Below are positions 35,008 to 55,910 of a stretch of DNA of 64,000 nt, piece after piece. The notes under the pieces are model-generated. The model saw nothing but the letters and a program-made list of their open reading frames with translations, did not search any database and was not told where the DNA came from. Numbering within the stretch: the stretch's first letter is position 1; each line of letters opens with the position of its first letter. A program made the translations under genes and the position numbers. Source of the DNA: Lepus europaeus (lineage: Eukaryota; Chordata; Mammalia; Lagomorpha; Leporidae). The stretch covers positions 67,937,297 to 68,001,296 of the forward strand of contig NC_084836.1 in the NCBI RefSeq assembly GCF_033115175.1, in the 5' to 3' direction.

Positions 35008-35320
35008 TTTTGAAAAGATGTAGCTTTAGTTCCTTGACAAGAGCGGAGTGACAGAGAGGGAGAAAGAGAAGAGAGAGATCTTCCATCTGCTGGCTCACTC
35101 CCCAAGTGGCCACAACAAGCCAGGGCTGGGCCAGGCCACAGCCAGGAGTCAGGAGCTCCATCCTTGTCTTCCCTGTGGGTGGCAGGGGTCCAGCACTTGG
35201 GCCATCCTCTGCTACCTTCCCAGGTGCATCAGCAGGGAAGGGGAGCAGCTTGGATTCAAACCAGTGTCGCAGGTGTCGTAGGTACAGGTTTAACCCACTG
35301 CACCACAATGCCAGCCCCTA
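35008..35320 (-). mobile_element. CSINE, antisense, diverged
   Basis: Antisense element ending ccactgcaccacaatgccagcccc, with gattct on both flanks. The internal sequence (ccagggctgggccaggccacagcc) marks an older subfamily. Confidence 0.75.
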
Positions 35321-35694
35321 GTGAGCGATTCTCAGGAGTGGGGATTTGGGCAATCGCTGTTTTTGTATCTTTCTCCAAGTAAGAGTGAAAATCCCACTCC
35401 CTCTGCCGCCCCCGCCCCCGGTTGAAAGCCACTGCGATGGAACCCTGAGGGCAGGCACTGGCTCCCCGCAGCCCAGACCTCTCCGTCCGGCCCTTCCATC
35501 GTCACAACCAGAGCTTGGCGTCGCTCGTGGCTTCTGATTCAGCCTACACACGGCTTCTGGCGGTGCCTAGTTCTTCGTGTTTTGCTGTTGTCTTAAGAGT
35601 TCGCGTGTTGTGAGTCAGGAGTCTTCGGTCACATTATCTAACTACTTACATCTTGGTCACGTCCAGCACCCACCCCCTTTGCTAAAGTTCACGG

Positions 35695-35770
35695 CCACTT
35701 TAAAGATGAGGAAACCACGCTTTGGAAAAGCGAGTGGGAGGCAGAGCCGGGATCCCAGGCCGGGCACCGG
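35695..35770 (-). mobile_element. MIR fragment
   Basis: ttaaagatgaggaaaccacg ... ggcagagccgggatcccaggc matches the antisense order of the MIR core and 5' part. Confidence 0.55.
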
Positions 35771-36387
35771 TTTGTTGCCTAACCTGTGCTCTTCCCCTGC
35801 ACTGGGAGGCGTGGCTCAGTCCTGGCCGCTGGCCTCCCGCCGTCCCCTCCCACTCTCTCAGACTGCTGCGCGCCCTCCCTCCCGGGCTTTGCTTGCCCTC
35901 TGGTGGAGGAGCTCAGTCCTGGGGTGCAGGACGGAGGTGACAGCTCCCTTGAGTGGGGGGACCCCACCGGCTCTGGGAAGAAGGCGAAGCGGACGGGTGC
36001 ACCGGCCCCGTCTCCTCCCCAGCTCGGCTGTGTTCCTGCCTTTCCTCTCCGAGAGCCCTTTCTGGTCTTTCAAGCCTGTTTCCCCAACTTTGACTTCCTG
36101 CTTATTCCTTGGTGACGAGGGAGTGAGGAGTGAGAGCAGACCTGTTCCGAACCTGCGCCACTGCTGCTTTAAAAGAGGTTTTCAAAACCTCACCATAGGC
36201 TGCTCCGGGCCCTCTGCCACTCAACACCCCAGAAAAATCAGAGTGCCGTCTAAGAAGACCTGCGACCAGGTGGGGATCTGCAAGCTGTAGAGCAATTTCC
36301 AGGAAGACAGGCGCACTATTAAACACATGTGTAACTCAACAGGAGTTGGGGTCTACCCCCGAAAGAAGCCTTCTCACCCCGCCGGCC

Positions 36388-36615
36388 AAAGACACACACA
36401 GGCGCAGGTGCACACATGCTCACACATACAAATACAGGCACACACACTCTCACACACAAGCACATGTGTGCACATGAACACACATGCACACACATGGAAG
36501 CACATGTGTGCACACATGCTGGCATACGTGTGCGTGCATGTGCCACAGGTATGGGAACACACAAGCACGTGTGCACACACACACCGGCATACGCACATGT
36601 GAACACACACACTCC
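36388..36615. repeat. CA/TG-rich low-complexity region
   Basis: Irregular ACACACA/CATGTGTGCACA repeats over about 230 bp. Open frames here are composition artefacts. Confidence 0.85.
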
Positions 36616-38983
36616 ATGCAGACCCAGAGGCCAGGGCCACAGCTGTCAAGCGTGAGACCCGAGCAGTGGCAGATTCCCCCCTCAAGAGAGGCCGCGTGGG
36701 CTCCCGTTCCCTGCAGGGGTAATTTGGAAGCACGTAGGGAGCCTGCCTCGGGACTGAGGCTCCAGGATGCTGGGTGCCTTGTCCCTCCTTCTGAAACGCC
36801 CCGGATCATAGTCCCTAAGTCATTCCCGAAAGAATCCAGAGAGGCGTCTGCCACTCCCCCTCCCCCTCCAGAGGCACCCAGGGCTGGCCAAGTGGCTGGT
36901 CCCCATTAGAACACACGCCCTTGGATGCCTAACTAGCTCCTCACCGAGGTTCGTTACCTGGTGGCTACAACCACAGCAAGGAAGCAGATTCTGCTTCTGC
37001 TAATTCCTTGAAGCTTCCCTCACACCTCTGATTTCCCATTCATCCGTCATCCCCATCTTTCTCTGGCCTCCCTCCAGCTTGGCCAACCATTGCTTAATGC
37101 ACCGGTGCTGGGGTTGGGGTGAGGGGGTGGAGAAGAGCACTTCGGGGTATTTCCCCTGAGAAGACTCAGGCTCTGGCCCCAGCCTGATGGGAGCGCTGGG
37201 GCGTCTGCCTGCCGTGGAGTCAGGTGCCATTTCGCCCTGTCCTGCAGGGAGGAAAGAGCAGCAGGGCGCTGAATGTCAGACCCTCGGGTTCTCTGTCTGT
37301 CTGGTTTTCAGGCTGGAAGCCCCCTGCAGCCTGCACCTGCTCTCTGTCGGCAAACAACCCTTCCTCCCAGCATCTGTGTCTGCCTTGGCAACCTGCCCCA
37401 GCCCTGTTTCCATGGCCCTGAATGGGGCTGTTCAGCCTGTCCCCTCTCTCAGAGCAGAGCAAAGGGGACTTCCTGTTCTTCCACTGCCCTCAGCCAATCC
37501 CCCCAGCCTCCCAGGGTCGTCACCAATGTCGCTGTCACTATCCTCAGCACTAACGCCTGTTGATTTGGTACCTGCAGCTCGGCTGGGTGTCACGCCTCCC
37601 AGGGTGAGGCAGGGTCACCTGGAGGAAGGCTGGGTGCCCCGTGGGACCGGCCCCACTACTGGGGACCCCGGAAAACACAGCCCCACAGCCAGACATGCAC
37701 GCCCGTGCTCACAAACAGCAGCTGAACGACGCCTCACTGGGATGTCTCACGCAGACAGGCAGCTGCTCATGGCCGGCGTGGGTGCACGGTCAGCACACAC
37801 TCACGGCCCCGTGGCCAGCGTCCGTGGGTGGATTCACTCTGATTTATCCGTGATGAGTGTTTAACCCTAACCGCTCTCCCTCTCCACGTGTGTGTGTCCT
37901 ACACACGGCATTTGGAGCCAGCTGGGGCTTGGGCTCCTCTGCAGACCCCCTCCACCGGGGTTCACCCATGAGCAGGGACACCGCTCGCTGCCTGGGTGGT
38001 GGAGTTCCAGACTCTACCCTATTCTGTTTCCTGTGTGTCAATTTTGTCTTCCTCGTGAGCTCTCTTGGCTCACAAAACACGAGGCCTTCAGAATGTGCAC
38101 ATCATGACCGAGCCTGGAGCGGGGGACCACGGCAGAGGCCAGAGTGGTCACATCCCGTGGCACAGAAGCCGGGGCCCCTCCCGGGGTGGGGGGCCTGAGA
38201 ACCCGCGCTGCACGGCCTGTGGCTTGCCTCTGAGATGAACACAGCTTACCCAAATCCCTTCCCCCCCACCCTCGCCGACCCCAGCCTCTTTCACTGAAAG
38301 CCCAGGAAACATTTCTTGGAAAGATAAATAAACAGACGCAACTTGTTTATAGGTGCAATCGAAAGCAACTCCCAGAAATAACTGCGGCGAGGTGGAGTCT
38401 AGAATGTTCGGGACGGCCAAGTTCATGAGATACTACAAGCCCAGTAGGGGGCGGAGCGGTGGCTCCCAGCCCCCACTTCCCAGCTGGGGACAGGCACCCC
38501 ACCCCCAGCAGCAGCCTCCAGACCCAGCGCAAGTCAGAAGGTGGAGTCACCAGCGTCCCTCCGTGTGCCAGTATCACCCAGCCCACCTAGCCTGCACCCC
38601 CAGGCTGTGGCTCCGGGCCAGCGGGAGCCTGGCTGGGCTTCTAGGTATTGTGCTCCTGGGTTAGAGAGGGCCTCTGGGCCCCCACCTCTGAGAAACAGCC
38701 TCGGGACAGCCCATCCCCTCCTCCCACCACCAACCTCCCACCTTGTATTTGACAGCGCTCAGAACCCTGCAGAGACTTGATGAATGGAACCTGGGAACAC
38801 ACTAGGCCGTCACTGTGGGTGGAGATGAATGACTGAGACGCACCTGGCACCCTCTCCCTTCTGAATCCCTGCAGGTCCCCGGATGGGGCTGCACTGGGGG
38901 AACTCCTGAGATTTCCACTTCATGCACCTGCTCCCCACCCAGGAAAGCCCCCAGCTGTGCATCCCAGGCTACATGGGGCTTTT

Positions 38984-39313
38984 TTTTTAAAGATTTATTT
39001 ATTTATTTGAGCATCAGAGTTACACACAGAGAGAAGAAGAGGGAGAGAGAAAAAGAGGTCTTCCATCTGCTGGTTCACTCCCCAAATGGCAGCAAAGGTT
39101 GGAGCTGCGATCCGAAGCCAGGAGCCAGGAGCTTCTTCTGGATCTCCCACATGGGCACAGGGGCCAAGGACTTAGGCCATCTTCTGCTGCTTTCCCAAGC
39201 CATAGCAGAGAGCTGGATCAGAAGAGGAGTAGCCAGGACTTGAACCTGCGCCCATATGGGATGCCAGCACCACAGGCGGCGGCTTTACCCACTGCACCAC
39301 AGCACCGGCCCCA
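38984..39313 (-). mobile_element. CSINE, full-length, antisense, 14-bp target duplication
   Basis: Flanked by TACATGGGGCTTTT at 38970-38983 and 39314-39327. Complete tail, body and head (ccactgcaccacagcaccggcccca). Confidence 0.95.
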
Positions 39314-39698
39314 TACATGGGGCTTTTCTCACTGAGCTCTAGCTGGTCACAGACACTCAGGACAAATCCATGGCTACAGAAAGAACCAGGAGTTGTAGCT
39401 CTGCCATCAGCAACTGCGCGGCCACCTGCAGTCTTTGTCCCCTCCCTGACCCCGAGTTCCCCTGGGCCTTAGAGGAACCTTCCTCCCCTGTCCCCACGCA
39501 CACAGTCAGCACCACGCTCGTGCGTCCAGGGCTGGTTTGTGAATGGCCTTAAGACACGCATGTCTGTATGTTGATTTCTGCAGCCGCTGGACAGACTGGA
39601 CAGACGCTAGGTGTGTCTGAACCCCAGGATTGTGGAAGGAAGGGAGAGAGCTCCATTTTGCTTCTCTCAAGCACAAGTTTAAATGAAAAGAGCACACC

Positions 39699-39980
39699 AG
39701 GGACCAGGGTGGGTGTTTGGCTTAGCAGCTAAGAGGCTGCAGCCCGCATCAGCGTGCCTGGGTTCAAGTCCCAGCTCCGGCTCCTGACTCCAGCTTCCTG
39801 CTAACGTGCATGCTGGGAGACAGCAGCGATGGCTTACAGAATTGGGCTCCTGCGACACCTGTGGGAGACCTGGCCTGAATGCCCAACTCCAGCCAAGTGC
39901 CATTGCAGGCATTTGGGCATCGAGCCAGCGGATGGGAACGCCCTGTCTTGTCTGTCTCTCAAAGAAATCAAATTTACACC
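39699..39980 (+). mobile_element. Old CSINE subfamily element
   Basis: gtgtttggcttagcagctaagaggctgcag head, ttcaagtcccagctccggctcctgactccagc body, gtctctcaaagaaatcaaa end. Confidence 0.75.
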
Positions 39981-40968
39981 CCCACCATTTTGCCACTAAA
40001 GCTGGCTGAAGGGCTCCTGTGGGATGCCAGTGACCTTGGCGGTGAGTAGGAACAGCTCCATGAGTCAGGCCCCAGGCAGGTGGACGTCCCGGGGCTGGAG
40101 GGACTGCTGAGAGCCGCTGCCACCCTCAGTGCCCCCAGAGGCAGGCTGGGGACACCCGCTGGACACAGAAAATGCAGAGGGAGCAGGGCTGCTCTGGCCT
40201 AAATGGCGAGGAAGGAACGTGCTTCTGGTCCGGGCATCTCAGGAGCAGGCACAAGATCATCTTCTCTGAACTTGGCGTCCGCCAGGAGACGAGGCTGTGA
40301 CAGCTCCCTGACACTTGCTGCACCCAGAGGGAGATGCCAAGAGGGCTCGCTCTGCCGGGGTCCAGCTGCTCCCGGGGGCGTCATGCCTCCATCCCATGGC
40401 TTTCGATCCAGGCTGCCCGCCTCTGGCCCTGGCCTGGCTGGGCGCGAACACTCCCTGGGTGTCCCCCACTGTTCATCTCCGTGCCTTCCTCTCTTTGACC
40501 CACTGCCACTGCCCCAAATGCCACCCAAACCAGTCTCCTTGGGTCCCACCACCTGCCGAGGACTTCTATGTCCCTCTGAGGCTGACTGTGATGACCCTAG
40601 CAACAGAGCAGGCAACAGGGGAGTCAGGGGGTTGGGTGTCCCACCCTGGGTACCAAGGCACACTGCACTCCCCCAGGCCTCAACAAAACTCCTTCCAGAC
40701 ACACCCATTAGCGCAGAGCTGCAGGGACAGCAATGCTTGGAGATCAGAAGGGATGTAGATCTTCCTGAAACTGGACAAGCTGTATCCTGTGAGCACCTGT
40801 CACAGTTCCAGACATGGGAAGCAGGTCGGGGAAGGGAGAATGTCCCAGCCCACAGCAGGAGGTTCACACCCAGGCCACCCCAAATGGAGCACAAGCTAAT
40901 CTCAGGCAGTCCAGGACCAGGGTGCACAGGGCTCGTCACATGGACCCAGGATGTCTGAGAAGCTGCTT

Positions 40969-41155
40969 AGGGCTGGCCCTGTGGCGTAGTGGGTAAAGCC
41001 ACCGCCTGCCGTGCTGATGTTCTATAGGGATGCTGGTTCAAGTCCCAGCTGTTCCACTTCCGACCCAGCTCTCTGCTATGGCCTGGGAAAGCAGTGGAAG
41101 ATGGCCCAGATCCTTGGGCCCCTGCACTCATGTGGGAGACCCAGAAGAAGCCTGA
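40969..41155 (+). mobile_element. CSINE, 3' truncated
   Basis: Good head (ggctggccctgtggcgtagtgggtaaagcc) and first half of the body, ending at agaagaagcc without tail. Confidence 0.88.
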
Positions 41156-42144
41156 AGGTGGAGATAGGTCAAAGGCTTCCCAACGTGCTGCTAGCTCTGA
41201 ACGCCGCAGGGAAAGACACTCTCACTGCAGAACCAACGACCATGGGGGCAGAAATAGGGAGAGGGGCAGGAGGAGGAGGAAGGGAGCTGCCCCAGAGGAA
41301 AGGTGACGGTTGAGAGAGACAGGATGGATGCAAAGTGAGATGACAGGGCCGGGGAACAGGCCTGCAAAAGAGAGGAATGGCTGGGAGAGGAGGCAGCCAT
41401 CGGCAGCTCCCCAAGGGGAGGAAGCCGAAGCCCGGGCCACTCCCTGCACCTGGTCATTGCCGGCCTTTGTTCTGGGGACAGCCCTGGAGAGGCTTCCTCG
41501 GCACAGCACAGGAGACAAGCATCCCTTCTTCGTGGTGGGGAGGGAGCCCTACGGAAAAACAAAGCCCTGTATTCTTTGCAGCCAAGGGGAGAGGATGCAC
41601 CGCCCGGCCCGAGAGGCACTCGCTCCTCCCCGCCTGCACCAACCACAGCTCTGAGTCACGCGTGCCCCGTGGGAACCGAAGCTGTCACAGAAGCTCCGAG
41701 GGAGGGCGGAGAGGCCCACCCCTAGCTCAGCCCCCCAGCAGGAAGAGCTTATGGCTGCAAGGGCCAAGCCCCCATTCCAGGCTGGTGAGCGCACCTGCCA
41801 GCCACCGGAGGGATATGGCCGTGGCACCGGCCTCTGCCTCCCACCAGCGAGGCAGCATGGCTCAGCCTCCTTGATCGGCCACCGCGTCAGCTTCCACAGA
41901 GAGGGCACCTGTGTCATTTCCTCTCCCAATCTCCCCCTCTGCCTAGAAGGCTGCAAGAAGGAAGACAATGGGAGGCGTGGCTTCCCTCCACCCCACCCCG
42001 CAGCAGAGATGGGCAGAGGAAGGGGCTGGAGAGTCTTGCAGACCCCATGCATTAGGCCCCAGTGGGGAATGGAGGGCACGGTAAGAAGTAGAATGGGGCA
42101 GGAAGAAACCCTCCACTAGGTGGCTCTTGCCAAGAAGGAGTGGA

Positions 42145-42390
42145 GGCACCGGCGCTGTGGGGCAGAGGGTTAAGCCACTGCCTGTGATGCTGGCACCAGC
42201 CCAAGTCCCCGCTGCTCCACTTCCGGTCCAGCTCCCTGCTAAGGCACTTGGGAAAGCAGCAGAGGATGGCTCAAGGGCTTGGGACCCTGCACCCTCATGG
42301 GAGACCAGGAAGAAGCTCCTGCCTCTCAGCTTTAGATCGGCGCAGCTCTGGCCATTGTAGCTATTTGGGGAAAGAACCAGTGGATGGAAG

Positions 42391-42433
<43 letters not shown>

Positions 42434-42503
42434 CCATCTGTCTGTCTCACTCTGCCTTTCAAAGAAATAAACATATCTTAAAAAAAAAAAAAAAAGGAAA
42501 AGC
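42145..42503 (+). mobile_element. CSINE, full-length, 9-bp target duplication
   Basis: Flanked by AGGAGTGGA at 42136-42144 and 42504-42512. Head ggcaccggcgctgtggggcag, (TCTC)n and A tail present. Confidence 0.93.
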
Positions 42504-42682
42504 AGGAGTGGAGAACTTGGGATTGCTTGGGAGCAGCCAGCCCAGAGGACTTCTGGGATAAGGCAGCCTCAGACGTAGCTGGGGTGGGGGTGGGGTGGGA
42601 GGCTGCCTCAGTTTATTCTGCCTTGTTCAGAAGCGATCCTCTATACCTCCATCTTGTCTTCCTTGCAGGACCCTAAGCCTAT

Positions 42683-43018
42683 TATTTTTTTAAGATTTAT
42701 TTTATTTATTTGAAAGGCAGAGTGACAGAGAAAAAAGGAGACAGAGAGAGATCTTCCATCTGCTGGCTCATTCCCAAATGGCCACAATGGCCAAGGCTGG
42801 GCCAGACAGAGCCAGGAGCCAGGAACTCTATCAGGGTCTCCCACGTGGATGCAGGGGCTCAAACACTTGGGCCATCCTCTGCTGCTTTCCTAGGTGCATC
42901 AGCAGGGAGCTGGATCGGAAGTGGAGCAGCCGGGTTTTGGGACTCAAGGCCTTGCCGCTGAGTCCTTGGCAAGCCCAGGATTCAAACCCAAGTCCTCCTA
43001 CTGTCACCTTGTCCAGCC
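42683..43018 (-). mobile_element. CSINE, antisense, with atypical head
   Basis: Tail ttatttttttaagatttattttatttatttg, normal body, but the head side (gactcaaggccttgccgctgag...) deviates from the usual subfamilies. Confidence 0.75.
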
Positions 43019-43648
43019 ACCGAAGAGGGAAAGCCGGCCCCGGGTAGTCGCAGCGTTGGAGCAAGCCGGCACACACCTGTCTCTGCTTCTGCTCCAGGGA
43101 CTCAGGCGTGGCCTATACCATAGACTTGGAGGCCTACGGGCCCCATAAAGGGGCAGCTAAACCCAGCCACTTCCAATGAACCATTGAGTGTGAAGTGGGA
43201 TTTCCAGGATTTGGGGGACAGCGTGATGGGGCGGGGCCGGGCAGCAGCTGCTGACGAAACACTCGGACAGAGGCAGCAGGGACCAAGGCCCAGGAACCAG
43301 TGAGTCGCCAGGTCTTGGGCTGACACAAGATGTTTGGACAGCCAGGGAGCTGGTCCCAGGCCTAAAAAAGCGGTACAGAAACAAGGCAGTTTTATGAGTC
43401 GATTATAAGACACATGATTAGGACATGACGGAAAGCAATTAAGTTGCTTCTCATTCCGTCTGCTGATCAAGTTGCAACTGGAAAGAAGTTTCCACGTGGG
43501 GGAGGGAGGCCCCGCCGGGAGCCAACCAACCTGCGGCACGGCGCTTGCCAGGGGGCTGCTGAGTGTGAGCTCAGGGCTTGTGGATGCCTAGGGCATGCCA
43601 TCAGCAAGGTCCCTTCATTAGCACAGACCACGCCCCTCCTGCAAGCAC

Positions 43649-43654
43649 ATAAAA
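43649..43654 (+). promoter_or_regulatory. TATA-like box of KRT75
   Basis: ATAAAA in gcacATAAAAgccc, 105 bases before the start codon, giving a 5' UTR of about 80 nt. Confidence 0.8.
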
Positions 43655-43758
43655 GCCCAGGGGGCCTTGGGGTTCCGGCAGCTCTCAGCTTCTCCATCTA
43701 GCTCTTTGCCTGCACGTGCCTACCTCAGGAGCTCCCCCGGCCAGCCTCCCTCCCCGCC

Positions 43759-52328
<8,570 letters not shown>

Positions 52329-52629
52329 GCACAGCCCATTTGTACTCCTGCCCAGACACCTGCGCCCTTCTCCCTGTCTGCCTCCATAAGGCCCCACTGT
52401 GCTGCCCGGAAGGCTAGGGCTGATGTCCCTCCTGTCCGCTACTCCAGGCTGCTGGCCGCACTCTCGCTTCGCGTGGGCCACACTGGAGCCTGCCCTCCCT
52501 CCTGGCTAACACTCAGCCCCCCGCCCCCCTGCTCCCTCCAGCTGTGGCGATAGGCGAGCCTGTGTCTCTGAAGCTGGCTGTCTCCAGGCCAGGTGGCTCC
52601 CCCACATGTCTCCAGGTGCTCCAGTGTCT

Positions 52630-52635
52630 ATTAAA
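52630..52635 (+). terminator. Polyadenylation signal of KRT75
   Basis: ATTAAA variant in gtctATTAAActgcacatg, about 300 bases after the stop codon, with a GT-rich stretch just downstream. Confidence 0.7.
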
Positions 52636-55509
52636 CTGCACATGTCATGTGTCTGGCGTCCGAGCCCCTCTGTCTGCTATGGTGATGGAGTTCAGAACCA
52701 TCGTCCCCCTACACCCGCATGGGCTCCATGCAAACAATGCTCGGAGCATACCAGCCCGTGCCCCTTCCCTCCCTGGGAGCTGAGAGGGCTGCATGGGTAG
52801 ATGCAAGGGGCTGCAGGGCTTTACCCAGGGCACCTCCCAGGTGTCTCTGTACACTTTGCCTGCTTCGTGCGGGCAGCCCATGCCCCCTTGGGCGGAAGCC
52901 CCCAGCCAGGCGGCCCGCTGCTCTGTGTGCTACGCAAGGCCATGCCTTCCCCTCTCCAAACCAGACAGTTCCAGGGACACTGACACACAGTGGGCACAGC
53001 AAAGGGGCTGAGCCAAGAAATAACAGGCCAGGGAGAAGGAATGAAAGGCCAGCCTAGGGGCAGGCTCAGGAGCCACTTAGCCCTTAATTGCGGGCACAAT
53101 GAGACATCTGGGAACACCCACATTCCTGAGCTGAGGTGTCTCCCAGCACCTCCCAGCAGGCCAGCGCTGGGCGCACCCAGGGCCACCCCGTGGGCTTAGA
53201 AGGAATGGGTTCCACGCTGGGGACCAAGCTTGAAACTGACCAGCAGTGACGCATCAGCATTCTGGGAAAGACCGGGGGCTGAACAGGCTGTCCAGTGGCA
53301 GGGAAGGGAGAGGCCTGAGTCAGAAGCAGGTTGGAGGGGTTGAGAGGGGAGTGGGGGAGTGGGGCTGGGAGTGAAGACAGCAGCCCAGAGCAGCAGAGGG
53401 GGCAGGAATAGCAGTGGGAGCCTGGGGCTGCTTCCCTTTGCCAAGGCTTCTCTCCTTGCTCAGGGCATGCATCCTGGGGTCACACCCTGGGCTCCAACCC
53501 CCATCCCCACCCCCCTGCACTGGCTCTGGGACCTCATTCTCAGCCACACTCACCGAGTGATAGTGAGAATCAACAGAAATAACGTTTGTGGCTGACCGCC
53601 CACCAGGGGCGGTGCAAATTCAATCCCCAATCAATGGCTTCTTTTCCGTCCTAAGTGACCAGCATGACAAGGATGCAGTTTGAACCCAAGGCCAGGCGCT
53701 AGAGAAGGGAGGTGTGGGTGAGAGCAGTGGGCGTGTCCACAGCCATGGCCAGGGACCCGGGAAGGTGAGGGGCTGCAGCCACGGGCCAGCATCCCCAGGC
53801 CTGGTCCTGCCCTGGTAATCTGTTCCCCATGTGATGAGCAGGGCAGGAAGACGGGCTCAGAGATGTGGTCCCTGATCTGACGCAGCCAAGCCCAGTTCTC
53901 GCGGGCAGCTTGGCCCAGTGCAACTTTGGAGATTCCTCTGTGCTTTTCTGAGACCGGCTATGACGTCCCTGGACCCGTCCTCCTAGGGACCAGGGGTCCT
54001 GCCGATGGGGTGGAGGAGAGGAAGGCGCCCTGCCTGGTTCAGGTGGGAGCTGGAACAGCCTCCACCTCCAGCCCCAAGAGCTCCCTGGCCCAACACAAGG
54101 ACATGGAGTGGGCAGTGAACGGTCCACTCGGGGCATTAGGAGAGCTGAGTGCCCCCTGCTGCCCGGCCTGCACGTTTAGGGCGAGAGCCACCCACTACCA
54201 CCACCACCATCACCCAGCTGAGATAGCTTTTTGCTGCCTAGGGAAGAAACGGAACGTGGGCCTCGCTCAGCAAGAGGTGACCAGTCCAGCTTCCAGCTGC
54301 GGCTCCATAGCCAGGAGACTCAGCAAGCTCTCCAGGCCTGGGTTGGGCTGGACAGAGAGACAGAGACCCCACCACCACCACCACCTTGCAGACCTAACAG
54401 GCTTCGAGATATCTCAACCACACGGAGCCAGGTTGTTCAAAGTGTAGAGCTAGCCGAAGGCACTGGCGTGGCACTGGCTCTTGAATTTCCCATCCCTGTC
54501 ACCCCACCCAGCCTCATTTGCACCAATACAGGCGTGATTCCCAGGAGCCCAGCCGCGAAGGACTTACCTGTCCTTGGTTCATCTGTAGGGGGCGTGGGAG
54601 GTACGGGGGTGGCAGGATTTTATTTAAGGGGCAAGGTTGCACCTGTTTGCCAAGGCGGCCTTCCAAGCTGAGGAGCAGATGGACTGATGAAGACACCCAA
54701 ATTAGCAGCACGAGGAAGGGGCTCACCCAAGGCTGCACAGTTCCCTCGATGCAGCCCCCAGAGAGACCCAACCCAGCCTGCCCGGAGGGTGTGGACAACT
54801 GAATCCAGATTCAAGAGCTGGAGAAACCACATCAGACAGTGGACAGATTGAAATTCCCACCAAGAACCTCACCCAGCCACGGGAGGGTGGAACGTTCTTT
54901 CCTTGCACTATGGAACAAATCAGACGCCACCCAACCACCCGCTGCCGCCCAAGCCCAGTGGAGTGTAAGCAAAGCAGCTGAACAAGCAGACAGCTGCTGT
55001 GGCCCAGCCTCCGCTCCTAAGAGGGAGGCCAGATCTGGCGGGGGAGAGGGGAGGGTACACAGAGTGCCCTGGCTGGACGAAGGGGTTGTAAGAAATCCAG
55101 AGACTCAGGTGGGCACCAGCAGAGCCCTGAGCACTGGCCATGGGAGTCCCATGCATGAGGGAGGTGGGGGAGAAAGCCTGGAAGCAGCCCCCCAAAAGGA
55201 GCAGGAATCCTCCCTCCTCCCCGCAGGGGGTGGGGGAGGCAGCCACAGAAGCAGTGGGTGAGGGACAGCTGGAGACACAGGAGCAGAAGTTCAATAGTAG
55301 CTTCTCAGGGGTGCACACCGGCACACGAGGAGGGGTTCTTCTAGATGGCCTTCAGGGACACCAGTGACATGGGCGTCTGCAGGGGCCTCCCAGAATCCAA
55401 GGCCTCATGATGCATCCAAAGCAAGAGCCTCCCAGGACAGGGCGCAGGAGCCCAAGGCCCTGGCTCCCGGCAAGTGTGAGCTCGAAGAAGCCACGTATTC
55501 CCTTTGCAC

Positions 55510-55635
55510 ATCCCGTCCTTCCTGGATAAAATGAAGGTGAATGACAACAGCAGCCCTCTCAGGCCTGTCGAGATCGTTGTGGCCACATCTGGGGAAGGAC
55601 CTTGACATTGCCATACCCTGCACAGGTACTCAGCC
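55510..55635 (+). mobile_element. Possible MIR 3' fragment
   Basis: tggataaaatgaaggtgaatgacaacag ... cttgacattgccataccctgcacaggtactca resembles the MIR second half (taaaatggggataataa ... cagtgcctggcac). Confidence 0.4.
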
Positions 55636-55799
55636 TGAGCTGTGTGGGGTGGGGAGGGGGGTCATGCCTACCCTCCCTAGTGCTGGCTCAGGAGAGCTGT
55701 GTTCCCTGAGGCTCTTGGGGGCTGGAGATGGCGGGGGAGCAGGCCTGGGGATGAGCCATAGGGAGGCCCAGCCGGTGCACACCATGCCCTGTCTCTGCA

Positions 55800-55910
55800 G
55801 CCCCTTGTCTGGGAGCATAGGGTACAGTGGGGGGTGGTGGCCTCTCCATGGGTGGTGGTGGCTACAGCAGTGGCGGTGGGAGCGGCAGCTTTGGAAGCAG
55901 AAAGGCACCC
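55800..55910 (+). pseudogene. Possible relic of a keratin Gly/Ser-rich end-domain exon
   Basis: After a ctctgcag acceptor-like site the sequence encodes, with one frame change, SIGYSGG then GGLSMGGGGYSSGGGSGSFGSRK. This Gly-Gly-Tyr-Ser composition is typical of type II keratin heads or tails. It is isolated: no rod exons were found nearby. A chance Gly-rich stretch is possible. Confidence 0.35.

Larger units (their letters stand above)
27850..43640. other. KRT6-KRT75 intergenic interval: SINE-rich, no gene seen
   Basis: About 15.8 kb without a recognisable gene. Besides the mobile elements listed separately, the unexplained unique stretches are 28213-28940, 29680-29930, 30858-31220, 31765-32185, 32465-32970, 33065-33880, 34240-34525, 35325-36385, 36620-38965, 39330-39695, 39985-40965, 41160-42135 and 43020-43640. 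Open frames reach 251 codons but lack splice context, domains or composition typical of coding sequence. Confidence 0.7.

Noticed and set aside
40203-40958. 251-codon open frame in the KRT6-KRT75 interval
   Set aside because: An overlapping frame of similar length runs on the opposite strand, there is no recognisable domain, and composition is that of ordinary GC-rich spacer.
54181-54390. CCACCACCACCAC runs suggesting a His-rich protein
   Set aside because: Short simple repeats, out of any supported exon.
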